Of a DNA stretch of 64,000 nucleotides, positions 44,158-54,768 are shown in pieces. The notes below the pieces were generated by a model, which saw only the letters and a program-made list of their open reading frames with translations, was not told the DNA's origin and did not search any database. The stretch's first letter is position 1, and every line of letters begins with the position of its first letter. Origin of the DNA: Marinobacterium iners DSM 11526 (GTDB lineage Bacteria > Pseudomonadota > Gammaproteobacteria > Pseudomonadales > Balneatricaceae); contig NZ_FNRJ01000008.1 in NCBI RefSeq assembly GCF_900107855.1, positions 92,925-156,924 of the forward strand, written 5' to 3'. The position numbers and the translations under genes are program-made.

Positions 44158-44715
44158 ATGAGTGCCCGTTCCATCTCTGCCACCATATTGCTGATCACCG
44201 GACTGGGTCTGAGTGGTTGCGAGAGCCTGCCTGCGCCTTTTGCACAGCCAACACCCAAGCCCCCTCGTAGCGAACCGGTGATTGCCGAGTCCACACCCAC
44301 AACACCTGTACCGCTGTCTGAACAGGCGTTGCCGGCCGCGACCGATCTGAACTGGAACCCTTCACTGGAAGCGCCTCTGGATCAGCTTGAGTCCCGACTG
44401 ACGCAGCAGCAGGAAAACGGCAGTTCTCAGCTGGAGATAAACGAAACCCTTTCCAGCATTGCCTATCTTTATGACGCTGAGCTCTATCTGCTATTCAAGG
44501 ACACACTGGACTACCTGCCACCCAAGGCACAGCGGCACGAAGTTGATGTACAGAATCGCTGGCTGGATCAACGCCAGCAGGTGATGACACAGGCCTTTCT
44601 GATTGATCAGGATGGCGAAATCGCACGTTATACGGCAGGTCAGGCGTTTATCGCCGAGACCCGCAAACGAATCGAAGAGCTGCAGAACCTGCGCAAGCTG
44701 ATCGTCATCGATTAA
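44158..44715 (+). CDS. Hypothetical lipoprotein
   Basis: 185 residues with a lipoprotein signal (ISATILLITGLGLSGC, Cys about residue 21), a Pro/Thr-rich linker to about residue 60, then a helical domain with acidic and Gln-rich segments and a late block ARYTAGQAFIAETRKRIEELQNLRKL. No enzyme motif is visible. It ends 57 bp before purC and may share its promoter. In related genera lipoprotein genes (bamC/nlpB) precede purC, but I cannot confirm likeness to BamC. Confidence 0.75.
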   Translation: MSARSISATILLITGLGLSGCESLPAPFAQPTPKPPRSEPVIAESTPTTPVPLSEQALPAATDLNWNPSLEAPLDQLESRLTQQQENGSSQLEINETLSSIAYLYDAELYLLFKDTLDYLPPKAQRHEVDVQNRWLDQRQQVMTQAFLIDQDGEIARYTAGQAFIAETRKRIEELQNLRKLIVID

Positions 44716-44772
44716 CCGGGCTTTATGCTAGAATTGCCTCGTTTTTCAACCCTTAACAGGACCTGTGCCACC

Positions 44773-45876
44773 ATGAGCCTTGCCCAATCCGTTCTGGCCG
44801 TAAACAACGACCTGCCGATCCGTACCGACCGCCCCGTTCACAGCGGTAAGGTACGCTCCGTTTATTGGCTGACCGAAGCCGACAGCCGCCGTCTGATCGA
44901 AGAGAAAGGCTACAACGTGGCGCCTGACGCACCACTGGCTATCATGGTGATCAGCGATCGCATCTCGGCATTCGACTGTATCTGGCACGGTGAAGGCGGC
45001 CTCAACGGTGTACCCGGCAAGGGCGCTGCGCTGAACAGCATTTCCAACCACTGGTTCCGGCTCTTCCGCGAACAGGGTTTGGCTGACAGCCATATTCTGG
45101 ATATCCCGCATCCCTTCGTCTGGATCGTGCAGAAAGCCCGCCCAGTGATGATCGAGGCAATCTGCCGCCAGTACATTACCGGCTCCATGTGGCGCGCCTA
45201 CAGCAAGGGCGAGCGTGAGTTCTGCGGCATTACCCTGCCGGAGGGACTGCAGAAGGACCAAAAACTGCCCGAACTGCTGATGACACCGTCCACCAAGGGT
45301 ATCCTTCGCGGTATTCCCGGTGTTCCTGAAGCGGACGACGTTAATATCACCCGTGCCAACATCGTCGACAACTACGCCGCTTTCGGCTTCCGTTCTGCGG
45401 CGGATGTGGATCAGTACGAGAAACTGCTGAAGGAAGGCTTTGCCGTCATCAGCAATGCGCTGGCCGAGCTGGATCAGGTATTCGTCGATACCAAGTTTGA
45501 GTTTGGCTATGTCACCGATGCTGCCGGCAATGAGAAATTGATCTACATGGATGAGGTGGGCACACCGGACTCCTCCCGCATCTGGGACGGCCCTGCCTAC
45601 CGTGAAGGCAAGGTGATCGAGAAGTCAAAAGAGGGCTTCCGCCAGCTGCTGCTGAACCACTTCCCTGACCCGGACATCCTGCTGAACAAGGATCGCATGC
45701 CGGAACGTGAAGCGCTGGCCCGGGACAACGCCTTACCGGCCGAGGTGCTCATGGACGTGTCGCGTACCTACCTGGACATTGCCGAAAAGGTTGTCGGCCA
45801 CCCCATCGAACTGTCTGACAACCCGAAAGCCGAAATCATCGCGATTCTGCGCGACCAGTATGGGCTGATCGACTGA
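44773..45876 (+). CDS. purC: SAICAR synthase (purine biosynthesis)
   Basis: 367 residues, the longer bacterial form of phosphoribosylaminoimidazole-succinocarboxamide synthase; E. coli PurC is 237. It joins aspartate to CAIR with ATP in step 8 of IMP synthesis. Family motifs: [11 protein letters not shown] (ATP loop), [31 protein letters not shown] and [15 protein letters not shown] (acidic metal site). ATG 44773 ([10 protein letters not shown]) is preferred; an ATG 16 codons earlier falls in the spacer. A strong terminator follows the stop codon at 45889. Confidence 0.95.
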   Translation: MSLAQSVLAVNNDLPIRTDRPVHSGKVRSVYWLTEADSRRLIEEKGYNVAPDAPLAIMVISDRISAFDCIWHGEGGLNGVPGKGAALNSISNHWFRLFREQGLADSHILDIPHPFVWIVQKARPVMIEAICRQYITGSMWRAYSKGEREFCGITLPEGLQKDQKLPELLMTPSTKGILRGIPGVPEADDVNITRANIVDNYAAFGFRSAADVDQYEKLLKEGFAVISNALAELDQVFVDTKFEFGYVTDAAGNEKLIYMDEVGTPDSSRIWDGPAYREGKVIEKSKEGFRQLLLNHFPDPDILLNKDRMPEREALARDNALPAEVLMDVSRTYLDIAEKVVGHPIELSDNPKAEIIAILRDQYGLID

Positions 45877-45888
45877 CAGAACAGACAG

Positions 45889-45927
45889 AAAAAAGGCCGC
45901 CTGTCATTCCAGCAGGCGGCCTTTTTT
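45889..45927. terminator. Bidirectional rho-independent terminator between purC and the M48 peptidase
   Basis: AAAAAA-GGCCGCCTG, nine-base loop, CAGGCGGCC-TTTTTT. The 9-bp G+C stem is flanked by A and T runs, so it ends both convergent transcripts. Confidence 0.93.
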
Positions 45928-45944
45928 GTACAGTGACCCTGGTG

Positions 45945-46796
45945 TCAGCGCGGCCTCAGCCGGTCACAGTCAGGCTTGCGGCCAGCTGCCAATGCCTGCT
46001 GATACAGCGGCATGTACTTGCTTACCTGACTATCCAGTTGCCGGATACGCGTGCCAGGTGCCGGGTGGGTAGACAACAGCTCCGGTGGTGCAGCGCCCCC
46101 CTTCTGCGCCATCTTCTGCCACAGGGTAACCGCTTCGCGAGGGTCAAAACCGGCCTGGGCCATCAGCTCCTGCCCCAGCATGTCCGCTTCTGATTCGTGT
46201 TTACGGCTATAGGGCAGCAGAATGCCGTACTGAGCCCCAAGCCCCAGCGCCATGACCGCGGCCTGCTGAGTTTTTGTGTCCACCCGATCCGCCAAAGCTA
46301 TACTGGTTGCCACTATCCCCAACTGGGTCAGCTGTTGCTGACTCATGCGCGCATTGCTGTGCTGTGCCAGCACATGAGCCACCTCATGTCCGATCACCGA
46401 GGCCAGTTGATGCTGGGTATTGGCCACCTGAAGCATGCCGGTGTAAACACCGATTTTGCCGCCTGGCAGCGCAAAGGCATTAACGGCCTTATCCTTGAAC
46501 ACCACCAGCTCCCAATCCTGTGGCGCGTAGCCATATTTACGGGGCACCTGCATCACGATCGCATCGGATACACACTCCACATAACGGTTGGTACGCGCAT
46601 CGGTCTCGATCGGGATTTTCTCTTTCATCTGTTCAAAAGACTGGGAGCCAAGCTCATTCATCTGTGTAGAGGAGTTGAGCAGCAGGGTTCGCTCACCGGT
46701 AGGGGAAACAGCACAGCCGGTCAAGCCGAGGGTTACAGTCAATGCAAGCGATGCCAACCATCCGGGGCGGCACCGCTGTTTCATGAAGCAGAGCAT
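45945..46796 (-). CDS. M48-family zinc metalloprotease lipoprotein (LoiP/YcaL-like)
   Basis: 283 residues: lipoprotein signal (core WLASLALTVTLGLTGC), then a peptidase domain with zinc motif HEVAHVLAQH and the third ligand in ESEADMLG. Such periplasmic proteases process misfolded outer-membrane proteins. ATG 46796 has AAGGAG ten bases upstream; an ATG four codons later is possible. A longer frame reaches back to 46952 but has no signal peptide at its start. Confidence 0.9.
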   Translation of the reverse strand: MLCFMKQRCRPGWLASLALTVTLGLTGCAVSPTGERTLLLNSSTQMNELGSQSFEQMKEKIPIETDARTNRYVECVSDAIVMQVPRKYGYAPQDWELVVFKDKAVNAFALPGGKIGVYTGMLQVANTQHQLASVIGHEVAHVLAQHSNARMSQQQLTQLGIVATSIALADRVDTKTQQAAVMALGLGAQYGILLPYSRKHESEADMLGQELMAQAGFDPREAVTLWQKMAQKGGAAPPELLSTHPAPGTRIRQLDSQVSKYMPLYQQALAAGRKPDCDRLRPR

Positions 46797-46845
46797 GGGT
46801 CCATATCTCCTTGAACGGATCAACTTTCCCGCAAGAATACCCTGA

Positions 46846-47775
46846 TCAGAGCCGGCTCTCCAGTTCAGGCATCGCCTCAAACAGATCACCCACCAGGCCA
46901 TAGTCGGCCACCTGGAAGATCGGCGCCTCTTCATCCTTGTTGATCGCCACAATGATCTTGGAGTCCTTCATGCCGGCCAGGTGCTGAATGGCGCCGGAGA
47001 TGCCCACCGCGATGTACAGCTCTGGCGCAACCATCTTGCCGGTCTGCCCTACCTGCATGTCGTTGGGCGCAAAGCCGGCATCGACGGCGGCACGGGACGC
47101 ACCGACCGCGGCACCCAGCTTGTCCGCGACCTTGTACAGCAGCTCGAAGTTTTCGCCGTTGGCCATGCCACGACCACCGGAGATGACCACCGAGGCAGCC
47201 GTCAGTTCGGGACGATCTGACTTGGCCAGCTCTTCGCCAACAAAGCTCACGTCAGCATGCTGATGAACGGCGCCGCAGCTCTCAATTGCTGCACTGCCGC
47301 CCGTGGCTTGCGCCGCATCGAACGCGGTGCCGCGTACCGTCATCACCTTGACTGCATCCGCTGACTTCACGGTTGCAATGGCGTTGCCGGCATAGATCGG
47401 ACGCTTGAAGGTATCGGGCGACTCAACCGCAATGATGTCCGACAGCTGGTTCACGCCCAGCAGTGCTGCCACACGGGGCGCTATGTTTTTACCGGTCGTC
47501 GTGCCCGGCGCCAGAATATGACTGTAACCATCTGCGATCTCAGCCATCAGTTTACTGACGTTCTCAGCCAACTGGTGCGCATAAGCAGCATTATCCGCCA
47601 CGATCACCTTGCGCACACCGGCAATGGCAGCCGCAGCATCGGCTACAGCCTGACAGTTTTCGCCCGCTACCAGCAGGTCGATATCACCCCCGATCTGCTG
47701 AGCGGCTGTTACCAGGCTCAGGGTAACCGGCTTGAGGGACTGGTTATCGTGTTCGGTCAGGATCAGAATGCTCAT
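46846..47775 (-). CDS. etfA: Electron transfer flavoprotein alpha subunit
   Basis: 309 residues with the FAD-binding C-terminal motif VVISGGRGM ... [28 protein letters not shown]. It takes electrons from acyl-CoA and other dehydrogenases and passes them to ETF-ubiquinone oxidoreductase. It overlaps the etfB stop by four bases (ATGA), giving coupled translation. Here it could serve fatty-acid oxidation with the adjacent acyl-CoA ligase. Confidence 0.97.
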   Translation of the reverse strand: MSILILTEHDNQSLKPVTLSLVTAAQQIGGDIDLLVAGENCQAVADAAAAIAGVRKVIVADNAAYAHQLAENVSKLMAEIADGYSHILAPGTTTGKNIAPRVAALLGVNQLSDIIAVESPDTFKRPIYAGNAIATVKSADAVKVMTVRGTAFDAAQATGGSAAIESCGAVHQHADVSFVGEELAKSDRPELTAASVVISGGRGMANGENFELLYKVADKLGAAVGASRAAVDAGFAPNDMQVGQTGKMVAPELYIAVGISGAIQHLAGMKDSKIIVAINKDEEAPIFQVADYGLVGDLFEAMPELESRL

Positions 47776-48524
47776 GCGACCACCTTTGCTTCGTTACGCA
47801 GTTTGTCTACCAGCTCTTCTACCGAGCCAACCTTGATACCGGCCTGACGCTCAGCCGGCGGCTCAACGCTCATCAGCTGCACACCGGCAGCCAGCTGTGC
47901 ACCCAGCTCTTCAGGAGTTTTCACATCCAGCGGCTTTTTCTTGGCCTTCATGATATTGGGCAGGGATGCATAGCGCGGCTCGTTCAAACGCAGGTCAGTG
48001 GTCACAACTGCGGGCAGTTTCAGATTCAGGGTTTGCAGACCGCCGTCTATTTCGCGGGTCACCTTCAGGCTGTCGCCTTCAACCACCACTTCGGACGCAA
48101 AGGTTGCCTGCGGACGATCCATCAGCGCGGCCAGCATCTGACCGGTCTGGTTGTTGTCAGAGTCGATCGCCTGCTTGCCCAGCAGAATCAGGTCGGCTGA
48201 TTCTTCTTCCGCCAGCTTCTGCAGAATGCGCGCTACCGACAGGGAGTCCAGCTGATCCGGCACCTCGACCTGAACGGCACGATCAGCACCCAGTGCAAGT
48301 GCGGTACGAAGCTGCTCCTGGCAGGCCTTGCTGCCAATAGAGACGACTACGATTTCATCTGCCTTGCCGGCCTCTTTCAGGCGTACCGCCTCTTCCACCG
48401 CGATTTCGCAAAATGGGTTGAGGGACATTTTGACATTCGCCAAGTCTACATCCGAACGGTCGGACTTGACCCGCACCTTGACGTTGTAATCAATTACACG
48501 CTTAACAGCGACCAGTATTTTCAT
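47772..48524 (-). CDS. etfB: Electron transfer flavoprotein beta subunit
   Basis: 250 residues with the AMP-binding fold and motifs [14 protein letters not shown] at the start, [16 protein letters not shown] and the signature [23 protein letters not shown]. It pairs with the next gene to form the soluble alpha-beta dimer. It starts just downstream of the acyl-CoA ligase terminator and so has its own transcript. Confidence 0.97.
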   Translation of the reverse strand: MKILVAVKRVIDYNVKVRVKSDRSDVDLANVKMSLNPFCEIAVEEAVRLKEAGKADEIVVVSIGSKACQEQLRTALALGADRAVQVEVPDQLDSLSVARILQKLAEEESADLILLGKQAIDSDNNQTGQMLAALMDRPQATFASEVVVEGDSLKVTREIDGGLQTLNLKLPAVVTTDLRLNEPRYASLPNIMKAKKKPLDVKTPEELGAQLAAGVQLMSVEPPAERQAGIKVGSVEELVDKLRNEAKVVA

Positions 48525-48558
48525 ATCTCAGTACCTTTATCGATCAGCAGCAAAGGGG

Positions 48559-48580
48559 AAAAAGGAGGCCCGAAGGCCTC
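48559..48580 (-). terminator. Rho-independent terminator after the acyl-CoA ligase
   Basis: On the minus strand GAGGCC-TTCG-GGCCTC is followed by CTTTTTC. The UUCG tetraloop makes this a very stable small terminator, nine bases after the stop. Confidence 0.88.
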
Positions 48581-48588
48581 AATGCTCA

Positions 48589-50238
48589 CTAAGAAGCCAT
48601 TTCCTCAGCTGCCTGCTTACGCAGAAGGAAACGTTGAATCTTGCCGCTTGAAGTTTTGGGCAGATCGTTCACGAATTCGATTTCACGCGGGAAGGCGTGG
48701 GTGGAAAGCCGATTGCGCACATGCTGCTTCAGAGTTTCAGCCAGTACATCATCGGCATCAACATGCGGGTGTGTCACCACATAGGCCTTAACGATGAAAC
48801 CACGACTGTCGTCGGGCTTGCCCACCACGGCACTCTCGACCACCGCCTCATGCTCCAGCAGCGTGCTTTCCACATCGGCAGGCCCGATGCGATATCCGGC
48901 AGAGGCGATGATGTCGTCATCACGTCCGGTGTAGGAATGTGAGCCATCACCGTTGTTGATCACCACGTCACCGGTCAGGTAGTACTTGCCGTGGTACGGG
49001 CTTTTTTCACCCCAGGTATACCCCTGGAAGAAATAGAGCGGTGAATTTTCCATGTCGATGGCCAGCTCGCCACTTTCGCCCGCCGCCACTTCATTGAAGT
49101 TGGCATCCAGCGCCACCAGACGGTAGCCCGGCAACTGATAGCCCATGCTGGCATCGCGCAGCTGATGTTCCAGTTCATGGAAGTTGGCAGAGGTCATGCC
49201 GGTCTCGGTCTGACCATACTGGTCGCAGACCAGACAGCCGAAGGCGCGCTGTACCCAGCTCACGATTTCAGGGTTCAGAGGCTCACCAGCGCTGTTGGCC
49301 ACCCGAAGATCGATCTCGGGATAGTCTTTCAACAGTTTGTCGTTGGCCTTTAGCATGCGGTAGGCCGTGGGCGCGGCTGCCAGGTTGGTGATACGGTGCT
49401 TGCGCAGAAACTCGAAGGTGTTTTCGGCGGTAAAGCCGGCTTCATTGAAGTGGGTGGTGCAACCCAGCAACAGCGGCCCCACCACGGCGTAGTACAGTCC
49501 ATACGCCCAGCCCGGGTCAGCCACGTTCCAGAAGTTGTCGGTATCACGCAGACCGATGGCATAGCGCATGTAGACATAGAACGCCGACAACGCCTTGGCC
49601 GGAACCGTCACCCCCTTCGACTTGCCGGTGGTACCGGAAGTGAACATCTGCAGGAAGGGATCTTCCGGGCCGATTTTTACTGGTTCAAACTGATCCGACT
49701 GTTGATCCAGTGTCGACTGGAACAGGAAGTCCGCCTCCCCTTCCAGCGGATGACCGGCTTGTGCCACCAGCATGGTTGTGGGAAGCCCCTTCACATCTGC
49801 CAGCTTCGACCACTGTTCGGGATTGGTAATAATCAGTTTGGTGTCGGCTTTCTGTACCCGGTACTCAATGGCACCCGAGCCAAAAGCGGTAAACATGGGC
49901 TGATAAACGGCACCGGCGCGCAGTGCACCCAGAACAGCAACCATCAACTCGGGGGTACGGGTCAGCAGGGCCGAGATGCGATCACCCTTGCCAATCCCCT
50001 GAGACTTCAGGAAGTTGGCAAACTGAGCAGAACGCTGCATCAGTTCGCGGAAAGTCATTTCACCGCCGCTGCCATCCGCAAGCTCATAGCGCAGTGCAAC
50101 CTTTTCAGGGTCGTCGGCCCAACGGTCACAGATCTCCTCGCAGACATTGATCCCCGCGTTAAAATCGCCCACGAAGTTCTGTATGATCGATTCCGGCGTG
50201 AAATCCTTGATGAAATCGTTGTAGCTGATCTTGTCCAT
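48589..50238 (-). CDS. AMP-dependent acyl-CoA synthetase (acetyl/medium-chain acyl-CoA ligase type)
   Basis: 549 residues of the ANL adenylating family. Motifs: MFTSGTTGKSKGVTVP (P-loop like A3), DQYGQTETGM (A5), YLTGDVVINNGDG (A7), and the C-terminal Lys in PKTSSGKIQRFLLR (A10). It makes acyl-CoA from a carboxylate, ATP and CoA. The chain length cannot be read; the layout resembles acetyl/propionyl and medium-chain ligases. It is divergent from an AraC-type regulator and close to etfBA, which suggests use of short acids, perhaps those released by the amine pathway. Confidence 0.92.
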   Translation of the reverse strand: MDKISYNDFIKDFTPESIIQNFVGDFNAGINVCEEICDRWADDPEKVALRYELADGSGGEMTFRELMQRSAQFANFLKSQGIGKGDRISALLTRTPELMVAVLGALRAGAVYQPMFTAFGSGAIEYRVQKADTKLIITNPEQWSKLADVKGLPTTMLVAQAGHPLEGEADFLFQSTLDQQSDQFEPVKIGPEDPFLQMFTSGTTGKSKGVTVPAKALSAFYVYMRYAIGLRDTDNFWNVADPGWAYGLYYAVVGPLLLGCTTHFNEAGFTAENTFEFLRKHRITNLAAAPTAYRMLKANDKLLKDYPEIDLRVANSAGEPLNPEIVSWVQRAFGCLVCDQYGQTETGMTSANFHELEHQLRDASMGYQLPGYRLVALDANFNEVAAGESGELAIDMENSPLYFFQGYTWGEKSPYHGKYYLTGDVVINNGDGSHSYTGRDDDIIASAGYRIGPADVESTLLEHEAVVESAVVGKPDDSRGFIVKAYVVTHPHVDADDVLAETLKQHVRNRLSTHAFPREIEFVNDLPKTSSGKIQRFLLRKQAAEEMAS

Positions 50239-50479
50239 ACTGAAACCTGCTTATTGTTCTAATGAGGTTCACCATTACCCGGACAGACCACACTGGCCAA
50301 ACCGGGCATGAATAAGGGAAAATACCTATTCCTTCTGTATGAACGCAGAGTAATGCAATCGCCCGTGGCAACAGAATGACAACTTTCGACAGATAAATTG
50401 ACATTTTTTGCACCACTGATTCGTCATCAAAAACAAGCGGTTGATATCAATCAGCCCGCACAGAGCCCAGCCCTGACCT

Positions 50480-51484
50480 ATGAAGAACCTGACTTTTTCG
50501 TCCCACTATGCTCGCGCCATGCTGCAGGGCTATCGCGCTCAGGGGCGTGATGTGGAGCGCTTGCTGGCCAGCTGTGATATCGATCCAGACCTGATCAACC
50601 AAACCAAGGCACGACTGCGCACCGGTCAGTTCATCCAGCTATTTCGCCGCATCTGGCGCGAGCTGGACGACGAGTTCATGGGGCTTACATCATCCCCCTG
50701 TCGGGTTGGGCACTTTCACCTGATGGGATCATTGGTGGTGCACAGCACCAATCTTGAAGACGTAATGCGGCAAAGCATTCGCTGTTACCGCCTGTTCTCG
50801 GATGATATCGAGATCAGCCTGAGGCTGGAGGGCGACGAGGTCGAGCTGAGCCTGACCCATCATCACCCTGAGCTGGACCCGAATAATTTTCTGGTGGAGT
50901 GGCTGCTGATGGTCTGGCATCGCCTGATCGGATGGCTGATTGGGCGCAAGATCGTACTCAGCCATGCCAGCTTTACCCACCCGCTTCCCTCTCACTTCGA
51001 TGAGTATCGCTTCATCTACCCCTGCAAATGCCTGTTCGAGCAACCCCGCAGCAGTATTTTCTTCAGCAAAAACTACCTCAGCATGCCGGTAACGCGCACC
51101 ACACGGGAGCTGGACGAGTTCATTCTCAGTTCACCGCGCGACCTGCTGATCTGGACCGACGAAGACGATAGCCTGAGCACCCGGGTACGCGGCCTGCTGG
51201 AAGGGTTTGAAGAAGGTGGCCTGCCCAATCTTGATTGGGTCTCGGAGCAGCTGCACACCACCTCTTATACGCTATCACGCAAATTGAAGGCTGAAGGTAC
51301 CTCCTACCAGAAGATCAAGGACAACCTGCGCCGTGACCAGGCAATCATGATGCTGACCCGGCAAAATTTGAGCATCGGAGATATTTCAAGCCAACTGGGG
51401 TTCGCAGAACCCGGCGCATTCTCGCGAGCTTTCAAGCACTGGACCGGTGTCAGCCCACTGGCCTATCGCAAGCAGGAAGCTTGA
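50480..51484 (+). CDS. AraC-family transcriptional regulator (OruR/ArgR-like, Arabinose_bd domain)
   Basis: 334 residues: an N-terminal effector domain of the Arabinose_bd type (about 15-200) and a C-terminal pair of helix-turn-helix motifs (TTSYTLSRKLKAEGTSYQKIKDNLRRDQAIMML and IGDISSQLGFAEPGAFSRAFKHWTGVSP). It is divergent from the acyl-CoA ligase across a 241-bp gap and probably controls it. The gap is A+T rich with no motif I can name. Confidence 0.92.
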   Translation: MKNLTFSSHYARAMLQGYRAQGRDVERLLASCDIDPDLINQTKARLRTGQFIQLFRRIWRELDDEFMGLTSSPCRVGHFHLMGSLVVHSTNLEDVMRQSIRCYRLFSDDIEISLRLEGDEVELSLTHHHPELDPNNFLVEWLLMVWHRLIGWLIGRKIVLSHASFTHPLPSHFDEYRFIYPCKCLFEQPRSSIFFSKNYLSMPVTRTTRELDEFILSSPRDLLIWTDEDDSLSTRVRGLLEGFEEGGLPNLDWVSEQLHTTSYTLSRKLKAEGTSYQKIKDNLRRDQAIMMLTRQNLSIGDISSQLGFAEPGAFSRAFKHWTGVSPLAYRKQEA

Positions 51485-51504
51485 ATGAATATGTATACAA
51501 ACTT

Positions 51505-51530
51505 AACTCGACATGACAGGTCGAGTTCTT
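51505..51530 (+). terminator. Terminator candidate after the AraC regulator
   Basis: AACTCGAC / GTCGAGTT (8 bp, seven-base loop) followed by CTTTATAAA, about 20 bases past the stop. The T run is short, so it is a weak terminator. Confidence 0.55.
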
Positions 51531-51651
51531 TATAAAGCTAGATAGTTACCTGAAAAACGGAACTTTCAGCCGAAGATCTCCGTGCTTGGACGAACGGGCG
51601 GGCAATAGCCCGATGTGATCACATACTCTGCCCTTTTAAGGAACGGACTTT

Positions 51652-53742
51652 ATGACCAACCTGTCCATCCGCTTCAAGCTACTGATAGGCTCAGCGCTCG
51701 CTATTCTTGCTTCACTGGGAATTGTGATTTATTTGGCTCTTTCCGCTTACCAAACATCCATCCACAGAGCTGTCAAAGACACGACAGATATAATCACCGA
51801 TAACGTAAACAACCAGCTTCACTTGACCGCAGATCAAATTACAGTCGATATTCGACAGCGATTGGAGCGTGGCTTCGACTCGGCCACAGCACTCGCGACG
51901 TTCATGGGGGCAACCGCCTGGAGCGATCAATTAATTTCTCGTCAAGCCGTCAAACAACTGGTCCGAGCGCACCTTCTGGCCAATAAAGAAGTCAGCTCGA
52001 TGTATACCATGTTTGAGAGTAACGGCTACGACAACTTTGACAACCTGTACAAGGGTGATCTTGAACACAGCACTAAACAAGGCAACCTTGAAGTTTACTG
52101 GGTTAGAGAAGGAAACACTGTCAACTTTTACCCGACTGAAGACTCAGATCGCAAGCTGGATGCAACCGTGAATGCTGACGGTATGCGTGAGGCCGAGTGG
52201 TACCTTTGCCCTCTCGAAACTGCGCAAGCCTGCATGGTCGAACCCTACCTGTATGAAATCACCAAGGGCAATTCTGTTCTGATGACATCCCTTACCGTCC
52301 CCATTATTCATGACAAAAAAGTTATTGGTGTGGCCGGTACAGACATTAATCTTCCAGTACTTCAGGAGCTGACCGAGCGTTTGGCCAGTGACCTGTATAA
52401 CGGAAGGGCCAGCATCACGCTTCTGAGCCAGAAAGAACGAGTCATTGCATCCAGTCAGTTTAAAGGCGCGGCCGGAAAGCCCATACAGTCCGTGGCCCCA
52501 GCTTTCCTTGACCGGATTAATAACAATAGTGAAGACAGTGATGTGATTATGGTGAACGAAACACTGTCAGTTGCCGGCACCCAGTGGCGCTTGATTGTTG
52601 AAGTTCCCAAAGCCGCCGCGCTGGAGCAGCTACACAAGTTGCAAGCCGATATGGAAGATAACCGCAGCAGCACCATCTGGGATTTGCTGATCACCGCAGG
52701 CGTCATCCTGCTGATCACCCTGGCAGTGGTGAATCTGTTCATATCCGGCATTACCAAACCGCTGGCACAACTCGGCGAGCGCATGCAGGCACTGGGAGGC
52801 ACTGAAGGCGACCTGACTCAGGAGCTGGAGCATTTCCGTCATGCTGAACTGAACGCCGTTTCGGATGGTTTCAACAGCTTTACCCGCAAGATCCGCACCG
52901 TCATTCACGAGTTGATCAGCCTGTCGGCACAGCTGCAGCAGAATGCCAAAGCGCTGGCAGACAATGCACAACAAACCCGAGAATCAACTGAAGAACAGCA
53001 GAAACAGCTGCAAAGCGTGGCTGCAGCCGCCAACGAGATGGCCGCCACCGCCACCCAGGTGGCCAACCTGGCCGGTCAAACAGCCCAGGACGCCGGCAGC
53101 TCCGAGCATGAAGTCAGCGCCACCCGCAATACCCTCAAGTCGACCGTTGACGAAATCGGCAACATGTCCGGTGCACTGGATGACGCTTCAGAGAGTATTG
53201 GTCAGGTTGCCAGCCGCAGTGACGAAATCTATAACATTATCGAGACCATACGGAATATCGCCGAACAGACCAACCTGCTGGCCCTGAACGCCGCAATAGA
53301 AGCCGCACGCGCAGGTGATCAGGGACGTGGCTTCGCGGTGGTTGCTGATGAAGTCCGAAACCTTGCCAGCCGCACGCAGGACGCTACCGGCGATATCGAC
53401 ACACTCATTTCAGCCCTGAAACGCGATGTGGATGACAGTGTCGGTCGCATGCAGCACTGCCGTGGCATGGCCGCTCAGACCGTCGAGCAGAGTCACTCCA
53501 GCTATCAGCGGCTGGAAGGCGTCTCTTCACGTATCACGGCCATTTCTGAAAACACCACTCAGGTCGCGACTGCTGCCGAAGAACAGAGCATGGTGAACGA
53601 AGAGATCAACCGCAACATCACCAGCATCGGCGATTCGGCCGACGTACTGGCTCAGGCTGCTGCACAGGTCACGGCACTGGGTAAAGAAGTATCCACCAGC
53701 GCCGCTCGCCTTGACCAGCAGCTGGGCCGTTTCAAAGTGTAA
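51652..53742 (+). CDS. Methyl-accepting chemotaxis protein (dCache sensor)
   Basis: 696 residues: TM helix about 8-30, a periplasmic dCache_1-like sensor (about 35-340), TM helix about 345-368, HAMP (about 370-430) and a signalling domain with the conserved tip [40 protein letters not shown] lies before the ATG. The dCache fold often binds amino acids or amines, and the protein lies within 20 kb of the amine genes, but the ligand is unknown. No methylase gene is near. Confidence 0.95.
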   Translation: MTNLSIRFKLLIGSALAILASLGIVIYLALSAYQTSIHRAVKDTTDIITDNVNNQLHLTADQITVDIRQRLERGFDSATALATFMGATAWSDQLISRQAVKQLVRAHLLANKEVSSMYTMFESNGYDNFDNLYKGDLEHSTKQGNLEVYWVREGNTVNFYPTEDSDRKLDATVNADGMREAEWYLCPLETAQACMVEPYLYEITKGNSVLMTSLTVPIIHDKKVIGVAGTDINLPVLQELTERLASDLYNGRASITLLSQKERVIASSQFKGAAGKPIQSVAPAFLDRINNNSEDSDVIMVNETLSVAGTQWRLIVEVPKAAALEQLHKLQADMEDNRSSTIWDLLITAGVILLITLAVVNLFISGITKPLAQLGERMQALGGTEGDLTQELEHFRHAELNAVSDGFNSFTRKIRTVIHELISLSAQLQQNAKALADNAQQTRESTEEQQKQLQSVAAAANEMAATATQVANLAGQTAQDAGSSEHEVSATRNTLKSTVDEIGNMSGALDDASESIGQVASRSDEIYNIIETIRNIAEQTNLLALNAAIEAARAGDQGRGFAVVADEVRNLASRTQDATGDIDTLISALKRDVDDSVGRMQHCRGMAAQTVEQSHSSYQRLEGVSSRITAISENTTQVATAAEEQSMVNEEINRNITSIGDSADVLAQAAAQVTALGKEVSTSAARLDQQLGRFKV

Positions 53743-53933
53743 GTTACGCGCCAGCACGACACCGGCAAATGCCTTGGCGCTCAACATGATCATTCATGAC
53801 GAGCGCCAAGACAGCTCTGCATATGGCGATACCCGCTTTCTACGTCAGGCCCTCCTGCTCGGCCTGATCGCTCATCAGTAGGTTGGCCTCTTTCTATTCA
53901 CTACGGGGCCTTTTTTGGCCTAGGGCAGTCCTT

Positions 53934-54650
53934 TCAGAGCTCGACGTTATGGTACACCTGCTGTACATCGTCCAGATCGTTCAGCATCGCCAGAAACTTC
54001 TCAAACATCGCTACATCGTCGCCACTGAGGCTGGTATAGCTTTGCGGGATGAACTGAATTTCATCTACGTCGAAATCGAGATCGCCAAAGCGTTCGATCA
54101 GCGCGGTCTTGGCCTTGAAATATTCAGTGTTGGGCGCGAAGACGGTAATTTTGCCGTCTTCAAGTTCGATATCGGTAACATCAACATCCCCTTCCATCAG
54201 CGCTTCAAGCACAGCTTCTTCATCATCGCCAGCAAAGACGAAGATGGCACAGTGATCGAACATGTGGCTGACGCTGCCCTGAGTACCGATCTTGCTTTTG
54301 GTCTTGGTGAACGCCTGACGCACGTCGCCGAAGGTGCGGTTGGGGTTATCGGTCAGGCATTCGATGATGGCCATGCTGCCACCGGGGCCGTAACCTTCGT
54401 AACGCGCCGGGGAGTAGTCTTCGCCGCCAGCCCCCTTGGCTTTGTCGAGCGCCTTTTCGATCACGTGCCCTGGAACCTGCTCCTTTTTCGCTCGATCAAT
54501 CAAGCCACGCAGCGCCAGATTACCATCGGGGTCGACCCCACCCGATTTGGCCGTGACATAGATTTCGCGCCCGTAACGGCTGTAGAGCTTGGCCTTCATG
54601 TCTGATGTTTTGGCCATCGACTCTTTGCGGTTCTGATACGCTCTGCCCAT
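53934..54650 (-). CDS. YebC/PmpR-family regulatory protein (YeeN-type)
   Basis: 238 residues with the family blocks: [15 protein letters not shown] at the start, [23 protein letters not shown] and DEIQFIPQS near the end. Family members act as transcription regulators or help ribosomes past difficult motifs. It is the intact counterpart of the scrap at 62650-62710. It is the start of no visible operon. Confidence 0.93.
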   Translation of the reverse strand: MGRAYQNRKESMAKTSDMKAKLYSRYGREIYVTAKSGGVDPDGNLALRGLIDRAKKEQVPGHVIEKALDKAKGAGGEDYSPARYEGYGPGGSMAIIECLTDNPNRTFGDVRQAFTKTKSKIGTQGSVSHMFDHCAIFVFAGDDEEAVLEALMEGDVDVTDIELEDGKITVFAPNTEYFKAKTALIERFGDLDFDVDEIQFIPQSYTSLSGDDVAMFEKFLAMLNDLDDVQQVYHNVEL

Positions 54651-54768
54651 GGGTGGTTACTCCGATAGTGATCGTTAAAGCTGGCGATTTTACTGCGATC
54701 TGTGCAGCATGAATAGCAAGCCTCGAGCGAGCCCTGAAAGAAGAGTTCTCCAAACGCGAAATACTGGT

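Noticed and set aside
53743..53933. Stem TTGGCGCTC / GAGCGCCAA after the chemoreceptor gene as a terminator
   Set aside because: The loop is 18 bases and there is no T run; a second T-rich stretch near 53910 has only a four-base stem.
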